A DNA stretch of 64,000 bases, from NCBI GenBank assembly GCA_944472135.2, contig OX235263.1, forward strand, positions 25,473,379 through 25,537,378. The letters run 5' to 3'. Position numbers and translations under genes: made by a program. The notes beneath the pieces were generated by a model. It did not search any database. It was not told the origin of the DNA and saw nothing but the letters and a program-made list of their open reading frames with translations. Position 1 is the first letter of the stretch. Every line of letters starts with the position of its first letter. Positions 55,812-64,000 of this stretch are shown piece by piece. Source of the stretch: Trichobilharzia regenti. Its lineage: Eukaryota; Platyhelminthes; Trematoda; Strigeidida; Schistosomatidae.

Positions 55812-56132
55812 CTATGTTATGTTCAAAGGGATTCTCAGATGAGACTGTGTCAGCGTGTCGACCGTTGCCTGGACAAATTGTGCTACGAGAATGGCTATTG
55901 TTTGCTGCGACCGAAAATAATCCTGCTGCATATATTGGTTCCTGGCCTCATTACTTGGGTATCTGGGATCATTTCTCTGTATGAGATAGTCTGCTTCACT
56001 GATCACACTGTAATTTACAGGGCCATAGTACACTGTTTTTAGGTTGTTTTTAGGATAGTGCGTGCTAGGTTTTACGTAGTTGTACATTTGCTGACTCATG
56101 TCGTGTGTGTACCTAGAAAGACCATGGGCCAA
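55812..56132 (-). pseudogene. LINE B copy 3 ORF1 C-terminal fragment
   Basis: 106 codons. The MQQDYFR segment and the Tyr/Asn/Arg-rich composition match the C-terminus of LINE B ORF1 at 12297. The RRM-like part is absent; LINE A 3' sequence begins at about 56166. Confidence 0.65.
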
Positions 56133-56240
56133 TCACTACTCGTTATGCCGATGAAGCTTTACGTAGCTACTACTATAATATGTATTTATTCCTGTTTATG
56201 CAGGAACATACCAATTGTACAGGCATGGATAAGTTATTAT

Positions 56241-56250
56241 ATAAATTACA
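56241..56250 (+). repeat. Left TSD of RTE insertion (ATAAATTACA)
   Basis: ATAAATTACA at 56241-56250 recurs at 56793-56802. Removing 56251-56802 restores the LINE A 3' UTR seen at 15378-15500. Confidence 0.82.
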
Positions 56251-56792
56251 AGACAAGCTTTCATTACTCTCAAATCTGTGTGGAGGTCAACAGCAATCAG
56301 CATCAAAAATAAGATCCGGATTTTCAACTCCAATGTGAAGTCAGTGCTACTATACGGATCAGAGACTTGGCGAGTCATAAAGAGCATCTCAAACAAACTT
56401 CAAACCTTCATTAACAACTGTCTCCGCTCAATACTCAAGATCAGATGGCCAGAAAAGATCAGCAACAGGGATCTCTGGGAGCGAACCAATCAGGAACCGA
56501 TTGTGAAACAAATAGGCAGAAAGAAATGGAGATGGATTGGCCATACGCTAAGGAAACCATCAAGTGACATCACTAGACAAGCCACCGCTCAAGTGGATCC
56601 CGAAAAGGAAGCAGCGAGTCGGTCGTCCAACGGTGACTTGGAGGAGGTCATGTGAGGAGGAGATGTAAGCATGTGGACAGACTGGAAGCGGGGTGAAAAA
56701 GTTGGCAGAAAACAGAAGGAAATGGAGGTGCGCAGCTGAAGACCTATGTTCCTCTAGGAACTAAAGGATACAAAAATATAATATATAATATA
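56251..56792 (+). mobile_element. RTE-type LINE, 3' fragment (SR2-like)
   Basis: 5'-truncated insertion ending in an AT-rich tail (ACAAAAATATAATATATAAT). The coding sequence is the distinctive C-terminal region of RTE-clade elements known from schistosomes (SR2/SjR2 type). It is on the strand opposite to its LINE A host. Confidence 0.85.
56278..56655 (+). pseudogene. RTE ORF2 C-terminal fragment
   Basis: 125 codons carrying [39 protein letters not shown] and, in another frame after about 56600, the [13 protein letters not shown] end. These are the hallmark post-RT motifs of RTE elements. A frame change near 56600 and 5' truncation make it non-functional. Confidence 0.87.
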
Positions 56793-57104
56793 ATAAATTA
56801 CACATAGATTCATGTATGATGAATTTACAGTTTGGTTGTTCTTTCTGACAATAGAGTCAGTCGGAACAGTCTGCCATAAAGTCTGTTTGTGTAGCACATA
56901 AAGAGATATGGAAATATTGTCTTTGCATTAGCAAAACACCCAGACATCAGATGAATGTAATACAGATATCTGGGAAAAAAGCTTGAAGTCAACTCTCTTG
57001 TATAACTTTGTTGTGAACAGCACCCTTGGCTTAAAGATTATTGATGTATTATGTTGAGATCAGTGATATATTTATTCCATTCTTTCAGCAGTCTTATCGT
57101 AGTT

Positions 57105-57296
57105 TTATAACAGGAAAGAAATTTGATCGTGGATGCGAAAACTAGATAAGGTCATGTTAAGTTGTTTTACTGCATCAAGTGGTGCCGAGGTCGATTCCAG
57201 AATTCTCCATTTGCTCCATTTGTGTCTGCATGGCGGACTGTATTCGTAAGTTGAGTAAAATGTTGAAAACTGTTTGAAAACCAGTTGCTTCTTCAT
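57105..57296 (-). CDS. 63-aa open frame in LINE A 3' UTR (third copy), unknown
   Basis: Same as 15768-15959 except Leu for Pro at residue 46. No recognised family. Confidence 0.25.
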   Translation of the reverse strand: MKKQLVFKQFSTFYSTYEYSPPCRHKWSKWRILESTSAPLDAVKQLNMTLSSFRIHDQISFLL

Positions 57297-57871
57297 TTCA
57301 GATCATGAATACTCATTTACAGCATGTTCGCCAGCGTCTTCAAATGGTAGAATGGGATCGTTCATGGAATTTGAGTGGTTATGAGATAAATGGTTTGGAA
57401 TCAATCGTCATTTCAGTTTAGATGCAGGGTTGTTCGACCTCGACCAGAAGATGAATTGGAGCAGCAGAATACCAGAAAGAGAAAGTATGTGAATATGAAA
57501 AGAACATTTAATATTTCATGCATATATAAGTGTTTGTGTCAATTGTATATTATACTTTAGTAAATACTTGTCTATACTGTAGTTGTGTTTTCACGTATTT
57601 ATGCGAAGTCTTAGAGTTTATTTAGTTTCATAATGTGTATTAATGAGTCTGAGCGTTTGAGTGTTCTAATGACTGATGCGTTTTAGAAAAAGGTGATGGG
57701 TTCTGGTAGGGATAATCATTGGGACAAAACAGTTTATATAGCAAGCGTTTGAGTGACAGGTCCTATTTCTGAGGGTAAACTATCCCTGTATCTTCCGCAC
57801 TAAGTCTTTACGCATCCATGCTACTAGTTTATCTATAGTTTTAGATTGCTAAGGGTGTTGAAGTGCGTCTT

Positions 57872-59430
57872 TTAGGTGCTGTAGTAGATTAGTGCTTGAT
57901 TCGTTCTAGGAGTAAATAGTTTATTAATATAATCAGTAGAGTGAAACAGTCTGTATAGAGAGCGTTTGAAGCTTGTAACCGAAGAGCAAGTTCTGACATC
58001 TAGGGGTAGGCTATTCCATATTTTGGAATACATGACTGTGAAGAAGTTTTCATGGAGTGTTGACTTAAAAGAATGAGTTGTCACTGTGGAAGTTTGGTTA
58101 CGCAGATCGTAAGAACCTTCCTGTGCGAATTGTATGTCCCTGTTACCTGAGAATGATATTTTGTGAAGGACCTTAAAGAAGAATATTAGGTTTATAATAA
58201 GTCGCCTTGTCCAAAGTGTGTCAAGTTTTAGGATCATGCACCGTGAGATGTAGTCTTTCTTACAATCGTAGCCAAGAAGTTTTGAGGTAAAATATCGTTG
58301 GATACTTTCCATCCTTAGCTTGTCAAATGTGCGAGTGCTGCTTTTATAAATGGACAGTATTCTAGTAGTGGTCTGACACATGTTTTGTACAGAATTAGCT
58401 TGGCTTCATTGTCGTGAAAGTTCCTGAGTATGCATCGTCGATTTTCTAGTCTGTGATGCTACTTGCTCTGAGAATGTCAAGTCACTAGAGTACCTCAGGC
58501 CTAGGTCAACGACACTTCGGAGTCTGGTTAGGTTAGCAGATTGAAGCGTTAATTTCAGGTCAATTGAGGGTGCGCCGAAGCAGATCCAGCCACATTTGTT
58601 CAGATTAAATTTGAGATTCCATAAGGACGACCAAGCAGTCATTTTATCTAATTCCTTCTGCACTACATTCTCGAAGTTCCCTAAGTCATCACGTTGGAAT
58701 GTATAAGCTACTTTTAGGTCATCTGCAAAGATGAATGGATTCCCATGCGTGAAGCAAGCGCATATGTCATTGATGTATAGTGTAAATAGGAGGGGTCCAA
58801 TGACACTACCTTGTACTACACCAGAAGTGATAGGGCTAGGTTTGGAGGTTGCAGACCCGAGTTTACCTGCTTAAGACCTATTGTTAAGGAATGATTTAAG
58901 CCATCCTAATAATGGGTCACGTATTCCTAAGGAGTTCAGTTTATTTGTTAGCAGTAAGTGGTCAACACGGTCAAATGCCTTAGAAATGTCAAAGTAGATG
59001 ACAAGTACTAGTTGCCGTCTGTCACGACTGCTGGTTACAAAATTGAAGAAGTCTAGGTGACATGTTAAACATTATCTGAATTTCAGTAATCCATGTTGGT
59101 TCGGACTTATAATATTGCAGCTAAGCATATGTTTGATTAGGTTATCTTTGACTAGTCTCTCCATGATTCTAGATGCTATAAGTGTGATATTGATTGGCCG
59201 GTAGTTACTGACTTCGGTTTTCGAGCCAGATTTGTGTTTAGGCATAATGAATGTAGTCTTCCATACGTCAGGGTAAGTTTGGGTTTCTAGGGACATTGTG
59301 AATATTTTAAGCAGCAGTAGAGGAATGTCACGGCCACCATATTTATAGAAGTAAGATGATATACCGTCGGTACCGAAACCTTTTGAACTTTTGAGGGTTC
59401 TTATAATTTGGTTAATTTTAGTGTAATTGA
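57872..59430 (-). pseudogene. LINE A ORF2 fragment (RT), third minus copy
   Basis: Open pieces: 59072-59430 (SSKGFGTDGISSYF, NYRPINITLIASR, NIISPNQHGLL), then a degraded palm with the FADDLK region near 58730, 58406-58663 and the C-terminal 57872-58381. Stops include one near 58870. Sequence right of about 59430 no longer matches LINE A. Confidence 0.82.
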
Positions 59431-59566
59431 ATTCGACTGAGTATACATTTCCGTTGATATGGTACCTAGTGGTGTCCCGTCCTGTAGGCCATGTGTTTCC
59501 ATTATTAAATATGGGTCCCGTTCTCGGTTTATATGTGCCATAATTTAATGTGTTGTATAAACGGGT
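59431..59566. other. Unassigned 136 bp before solo LTR
   Basis: Not LINE A. The last 50 bases loosely resemble 27830-27875, left of the duplicated segment, which suggests that the duplication extends a little left of the LTR. Confidence 0.4.
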
Positions 59567-59933
59567 TGTCAACGTAGTTGAAGATTGAACGATGGATTCA
59601 TGGTTGTTTGCTCGAATCCAACTCCATATTTTTCGCGGCAGTCGTCAATCTGACACTCATCGTCTCATCGTTCGCTGTTCAGAAGGAAGACTGAAAGACT
59701 GTTAGAAGTAATATCGTGATATGTTGTTGTAATATTTGTTCTTAGACCTTACTCTGTAAAAGCAGTATTGCTGGTTATACGTTGGCGTTAGAATAAAGAA
59801 TTCTTGAGTCGCCAAACAGTGTTTTGTTTTTTACGTCGGTTAATACTGAGCGTTTTTGAAAATCTTCGAGGGACAGCGTGAGGCCCAGAGTAGCAAGAGC
59901 TGGTCATTAACGATTTATGAGATTTGACTGACA
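59567..59933 (+). repeat. Solo BEL-type LTR
   Basis: 367 bp, TGTCAACG...CTGACA, diverged from the other BEL LTRs but with the CATCGTCTCATCG core, AATAAAG and the GGGACAGCGTGAGG tail. Flanks CGGGT and CGGTT are a near 5-bp TSD. No gag or pol is attached, and duplicate 1 near 27871 lacks it. Confidence 0.78.
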
Positions 59934-60697
59934 CGGTTTTTACAGGGAATGCATGCCATTTCTACAGTCACGATCGGCGATGTTGCAAATTACAATCCTG
60001 AAGTATCATAAATTACTACTTTTTCAAAAGTTTAAATTGTTCAATTATTGTACAAGCCTATCCATTTCAGAATAAACGGAGTGTAATGGTGCGTAAATAA
60101 AAAGACTTGATAAGCAATATTTTAGTGACAGGTGAATTGAAAGTTCTGTAAGCTTGGAATCGTCAGACAACCTGACATGTAAGATCTCTAACGAATTCCT
60201 GTGGGGCCTCTGAGGTATCGTTGATGTCTTAGCGTCACTTTGAACTTTGAAAAAGTGATTTACAAATGTAAAACCTTATAATCATTGAAACTGCAGCAAT
60301 ATTTTCTAGCTCTTCAGAATTTTTTCCTTTGGTGCAGTTTCTCATCAACAGTTTGCATTATTCATAGGGAGTTTTCAAAGGAAACTTCATACTATCTTCA
60401 TTTTCACCAACTTTCCCTTCACGCACAGTAGCATGCAGTAACTAGATACACTCAAGCATTGCAACCTGAACATCACAAAATCTCTACAGATAACTTGTTT
60501 TATAATAAATGCTTTAATGATATGAGCCATAAGTGCACATTCCATATCCTTCATAGTTACAAGTAATTCATTAAGGATTTCAGGATATCTTAATGATTTG
60601 AAAATGAATAGTTATTAAGACTGATATAACTTATGTATTGGGTGAAGTGGTCGTAGGACTCAACTGCTAGCTACTATTCGACAGAAAGTACTACTAG
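59934..60697 (-). mobile_element. LINE 3'-UTR-like segment, duplicate 2 (left part)
   Basis: Matches 27871-28670 with scattered differences and a small deletion near 60302. Ends at the CTAG target of the Gypsy-like insertion. Confidence 0.75.
60694..60697 (+). repeat. 4-bp TSD (CTAG) of Gypsy-like element
   Basis: CTAG at 60694-60697 and again at 61758-61761. Duplicate 1 has it once at 28667-28670 with contiguous flanks. Confidence 0.95.
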
Positions 60698-61016
60698 TGT
60701 GGTGAGTGCAGGCTGCTAGCCGATTGGTTGGCACTAATCTACGTTAAGGTCTAGGTCACTAATATGGGCCGTGAACAAGGCTGAGTCAACAACCAATCAC
60801 AGCAAAGTTAACGTGGCAAAATATGATTCGCAGATAGAGAACTCTGTTTGTCAAGGAATCCCGAAACAACCAATCAGAAGCCTGCGTTTGTCTACCTAAA
60901 CAACCAATCAGATGACTGCGCTTGTCTATAATAATGTTGTCTGAAATATGTATAAATACGTGTTGATTTTCATAATAAAACGATCTGTTGCCTGGCCCTT
61001 GTCTTCTGTTGTTACA
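60698..61016 (+). promoter_or_regulatory. 5' LTR of mini-Gypsy with promoter boxes
   Basis: TG...CA ends. CCAAT boxes at 60793, 60870 and 60904 and an inverted one (ATTGG) at 60723 precede a TATAAATA box at 60951-60958 and AATAAA at 60974-60979. The order fits U3 (CCAAT, TATA), then a short R and U5. Confidence 0.85.
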
Positions 61017-61040
61017 TTTGGTGTCGCTGCCTACCGACAA

Positions 61041-61460
61041 ATGGAAAGCCTATGCCCTGCTGTTTTTGATGGAGACATATGGATCTTCGGGCAGGACTTC
61101 AAGCCTTCTGCGCAGTTGAGTGGCGTTCAAGATCTGTCAGCGATGGAGCTGCTACTTGGGACGCTGCTGGGAGGTCGGGTGAAAGCAGCATATGAAAGTG
61201 TGAGCCGAAGTATGGACGAATGTTCGACAGGGTCAGGCAAACAGTTTCCAAAGTGGGAAGGACCACATATGGTCACTTCGAGATGGGGTTACGCAGACAC
61301 AGTCGCAATGGCGAACAATGAGAGGCGCGTGAACGTCAGCGAGCTCCAGAAATGGATACAGCGAGACAAGCCAACGATGACGCCTGCACCAAGTAGATCA
61401 AGCCGACATCAGTCGCACGTATTTGACGGGGGGACGAGTGTGGTGAGAGCAGGCTGCTAG
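61041..61460 (+). CDS. Mini-Gypsy fused frame: gag start joined to pol end
   Basis: The ATG at 61041, 24 bases after the 5' LTR, opens a 139-codon frame ending just inside the 3' LTR. The first half (to about residue 60) looks like a Gag N-terminus; the second half (FPKWEGPHMV, then RRVNVSELQKWI) resembles the tail of a Gypsy integrase/Pol (KxxKWxGPYxV type). The junction therefore deletes nearly all of gag-pol but keeps the frame. I infer this from motifs only. It lacks any catalytic domain. Confidence 0.55.
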   Translation: MESLCPAVFDGDIWIFGQDFKPSAQLSGVQDLSAMELLLGTLLGGRVKAAYESVSRSMDECSTGSGKQFPKWEGPHMVTSRWGYADTVAMANNERRVNVSELQKWIQRDKPTMTPAPSRSSRHQSHVFDGGTSVVRAGC

Positions 61461-61757
61461 CCGATTGGTTGGCACTAATCTACGTTAAGGTCTAGGTCAC
61501 TAATATGGGCCGTGAACAAGGCTGAGTCAACAACCAATCACAGCAAAGTTAACGTGGCAAAATATGATTCGCAGATAGAGAACTCTGTTTGTCAAGGAAT
61601 CCCGAAACAACCAATCAGAAGCCTGCGTTTGTCTACCTAAACAACCAATCAGATGACTGCGCTTGTCTATAATAATGTTGTCTGAAATATGTATAAATAC
61701 GTGTTGATTTTCATAATAAAACGATCTGTTGCCTGGCCCTTGTCTTCTGTTGTTACA
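61439..61757 (+). repeat. 3' LTR of mini-Gypsy
   Basis: 319 bp, reading GGTGAGAGC where the 5' LTR reads GGTGAGTGC; otherwise I see no difference. Confidence 0.93.
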
Positions 61758-62059
61758 CTAGTACTAGTAGTACTAATTTTAAGTGGTCTAACATTTTAGA
61801 AGGACCATCTATACTATTCTTCGTGCCCCAATGCACACTGATATCAACATAATCTGATGCCATTTTATGCACTTGGGAATTACGGTCTCATGAAATTACA
61901 TGTGCAATTGTGAATGAAACTAGTATCACATCTTCGCCTAAGTAATTTTAACTAGGAACTCCATCAAAATAGATATAATCACCAGGAAATACAGCAGCCT
62001 GTCTCATTCGTCGCATGGTCTCTTCGATGTGTTATGGAATATTTCAATCATCACAGATG
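61758..62059 (-). mobile_element. LINE 3'-UTR-like segment, duplicate 2 (middle part)
   Basis: Matches 28667-28970. Ends at CACAGATGA, where LINE sequence is inserted. Confidence 0.75.
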
Positions 62060-63317
62060 ATTGCTAGTCAGCGGATATGATAGTGGGGACATATGAGAAG
62101 CACTCTTATCTGTGGGACAACACTCTTTTGCTAAGGCTCCTGAGTTCGACTGGCTTCTGCAAAATGAGAGAATAAATTTTTTTAAAGTTAAAAAAAGAAA
62201 TAGAAGTTGAAAATTGCCTAAGCCGAAGTTTAAATACAAACTCCTGAATGAAAGTACACGGTATGAGTCCGCTACTTCAGAAGGACACCTAACTGTTTAC
62301 TTCAGAAAAACAGTAGATATTATTAAGCCCTCGCTTTTCTTTTACATAGTTCACGCACTTTGACTTTTGTGTTTAACTCCTTTTCAACCTACATCACCTG
62401 TCTTTCACTTAAACTAATTGTTTGCAGAAAAGACTGTGGAATATCGGGGAAACTATTTCTTGAAAAAAAACAATAAAAAATGATGAACCCCATGTCTGTT
62501 ACATATTTTGAATTAATAACACCTTTTATGTACTTCTGCACCTCTCTGTCGGTTTTCTTGTGTCTTCTTCTCTTATTAAAGCTACTGCCTTCAACGAAGG
62601 TACTGATACAGCGCTGCTATTCTCTTCTTATTCGTGATATTGCTAGCTCATCTGGTAAAACCGGGACCACCAATATTATAAAACCTGCTGACAAGTTCAA
62701 AATCGGTCTCATATACAAGTGAAAATGTCACAAATATGGTGTACTTACGGGCGAATTTAAAGTTTTATAGACTTTCAAACACTTTATGAATCTGTGATGA
62801 TTGACAATTTCTATCTCTGTATTGTTTAAATACTTACTGTTGATTGTTAATACATTTCATATATGAATGGCATTATAATTCCGCTAAATACAAATTCCTG
62901 AATTCCGCCCCCTCTTTGTTTTGATTGGATTCTTGTAATTCGGTCATCTCGAAATGCTAATACTACGGTTACAAAATATTACAAGAGAATCATTTACTGA
63001 TTATTGTTGTTTATTCTACAGTGCTTATGTATCATGTCAGCATATGTACAAAAATGCTACTTACTTTCCACAACTAACGCAATCATTTATAATTGCCACG
63101 TGAAATTGACATGCCGTCCTTTTTTCAATTACAGTTTAGATTTGACGCTATATCTACTTCCTTATTTGTACACTTCATTTTAAATGTTTCTCTCACATTT
63201 ACCAGTATTCAACTTATTTCTAAATTAACAAATCATATTATAAGTTCTGATAAGTGTACATATGTTCATGCCTGTAAAAATGGCTGGTTTCTGTTCCAGA
63301 AATAAAATATTATTATA
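62060..63317 (+). mobile_element. LINE 3' fragment inserted in duplicate 2
   Basis: 1.26 kb absent from duplicate 1, where CACAGGTGATGATAAAAGTG is continuous. Its right end has the terminal LINE signature CATGCCTGTAAAAATGGC followed by AATAAAATATTATTATAATA. No coding motif is recognisable, so it is probably a 5'-truncated 3' UTR of a CR1-like LINE. Confidence 0.7.
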
Positions 63318-63510
63318 ATAAAAGTGTTAAGCATCCTCAAAACACACATCTAACTTATGTCTATGGGCTATTTCTCTTTCAAATGCCCTATTCTCATAGA
63401 ATAACTGCTATGACAACAACCATTGCCTGTGGTCTATTTACAACCTCAAGATTTACAACCTTTCAAATAACAAGGCTTTAAGGCTCTAAAAAGCAAGCAA
63501 TACTCTTTCC
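63318..63510 (-). mobile_element. LINE 3'-UTR-like segment, duplicate 2 (right part)
   Basis: Matches 28973-29154 at lower identity than the rest. After about 63510 similarity ends. Confidence 0.65.
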
Positions 63511-63632
63511 ATGCGAAATTTCTTAAAAAGGATGACTGTTTTTAGTAACAATTCGTCTGGGCAATCAAGACAATTTTACGCATTACTACAAACACAATAC
63601 AGCCAAATGTTGCTTTTTTCGGCCACAAAAGC
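63511..63632. other. Unassigned 122 bp
   Basis: No match seen elsewhere in the window and no supported coding sequence. Confidence 0.4.
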
Positions 63633-64000
63633 CTACTATTCTATGGTCACTACCTGGAAATTCCTGTCCCACATGTACTGTAGATGGCGTTATGTCGTTC
63701 GTGAAAATAATGTCTAGGATATTTGCGGATCTAGTGGGTGAATTTATGTGTTGTGTTCACCCTCCTGTGACGATAGAATTCATGAGATTATCATACCTTT
63801 GGGGTCCTCAGAGTGAAGACCATGATACTTCTGGCATTTTGAAATCGCCTCCGATAATTTTATAACTGAAAGGGAGATTGGCTGTAACATTAAAGATATT
63901 GCTAAGCATATTATCATATTCCTTGCTGGATGAAGGGGGCCGGTACACACAACCCACAAGTATAGGTTTACTTCTGACAACTTTTATTTCGACCCAGATC
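63633..64000 (-). pseudogene. LINE E copy 2, EEP region
   Basis: Nearly identical to 48746-49112, with differences such as GATAGAA for GATGGAA and AGGGAG for AGGAAG. It carries the same Lys in place of Asn in GDFN. The frame is broken near 63800, as in the first copy. It begins abruptly at 63633 and continues off the right edge. Confidence 0.85.

Larger units (their letters stand above)
53966..56165 (-). mobile_element. LINE B-like element (diverged copy 3), minus strand
   Basis: Contains RT (53966-54483), linker and EEP (54729-55750) and the C-terminal part of ORF1 (55812-56132). A 205-bp piece of the LINE A 5' end lies inside it at 54524-54728, flanked by a 40-bp direct repeat. Confidence 0.8.
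56166..59430 (-). mobile_element. LINE A copy (minus), RT and 3' UTR, interrupted by RTE tail
   Basis: 3' end at about 56166 with hairpin TTCCTGTTTATGCAGGAA (56189-56206), the RTE insertion at 56251-56792, 3' UTR to 57871 and ORF2 to about 59420. 5'-truncated in the RT fingers. Confidence 0.87.
60698..61757 (+). mobile_element. 1060-bp miniature Gypsy-like LTR element
   Basis: Two 319-bp LTRs (60698-61016 and 61439-61757), differing by about one base near their start, flank 422 bp. TTTGGTGTCGCTGCC follows the 5' LTR as a candidate primer-binding site, and a GGGGGGACGAG tract abuts the 3' LTR as the PPT. The 4-bp TSD is in the Gypsy range. Near-identical LTRs indicate a young insertion of an internally deleted element mobilised in trans. 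Confidence 0.93.

Noticed and set aside
63780..63980. 66-aa minus-strand frame also seen at 48893-49093 as a gene
   Set aside because: It is an alternative frame over the LINE E endonuclease; the GDF motif frame is the real one.
1..64000. CRISPR arrays, rRNA, tRNA, bacterial operons
   Set aside because: No regularly spaced short repeats, no rRNA or tRNA signatures; the sequence is eukaryotic repeat DNA.

Overview
The window is AT-rich, repeat-dense, non-coding-rich eukaryotic DNA in which every long open frame belongs to a transposable element. The mix points to a flatworm, most likely a trematode of the schistosome kind: several diverged CR1-like (Jockey-group) LINEs with an exonuclease/endonuclease/phosphatase (EEP) nuclease and a Y/FADD reverse transcriptase, an RTE-type LINE tail, BEL/Pao LTR elements, a miniature Gypsy-like LTR element and a Merlin DNA transposon. 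I found no host gene, rRNA, tRNA or CRISPR. The taxonomic placement is inference from element content. LINE family letters A-E are my own labels.

Layout. 1-26440 holds two copies of one roughly 11-kb unit: LINE A (minus), then the 5' part of LINE B (minus), then a spacer ending in a piece of an LTR. The second unit is 15378-26440; the first runs from left of the window to 15377. Because the two units are nearly identical, each younger insertion can be read against an empty site in the other. Unit 1 has gained a BEL element (2422-8263, 5-bp TSD), itself carrying a 2.6-kb DNA transposon (3841-6430, 19-bp perfect TIR, 9-bp TSD), and a Merlin element (9838-10699, 8-bp TSD). Unit 2 has gained a 663-bp Merlin-like MITE with telomere-like repeats (24637-25299).

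26317-29398 is an LTR, 1.2 kb of unassigned DNA, a LINE 3'-end-like segment and an inverted gag fragment. 29399-32640 is a second BEL element with gag only. 32641-34535 is a LINE C 3' end; 34590-35669 is the inverted 5' end of a third BEL element plus another LTR. 35670-44195 is a plus-strand LINE A split by a complete LINE C (36276-41785) with an intact ORF1. 44196-53965 is a mosaic of LINE D and LINE E pieces. 53966-56165 is a diverged LINE B; 56166-59430 is LINE A interrupted by an RTE tail. 59567-63510 is a second copy of the 27871-29154 segment with three extra insertions: a solo BEL LTR, a 1060-bp Gypsy-like element and a LINE 3' end. LINE E resumes at 63633.

How it works together: the LINEs encode an RRM-like RNA-binding ORF1 and an EEP-RT ORF2; BEL copies encode only Gag and would need another element's Pol; Merlin, MITE and mini-Gypsy copies depend on enzymes supplied in trans. 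All ORF2 copies are broken, so the window is mainly a record of nested insertions. The most novel-looking signals are a stem-loop module in the 3' UTRs of three LINE families whose stems change by paired substitutions, a two-hairpin 3' terminus shared by several LINE families, the gag-only BEL family with a mutated zinc knuckle, and open frames that start inside LINE tails.
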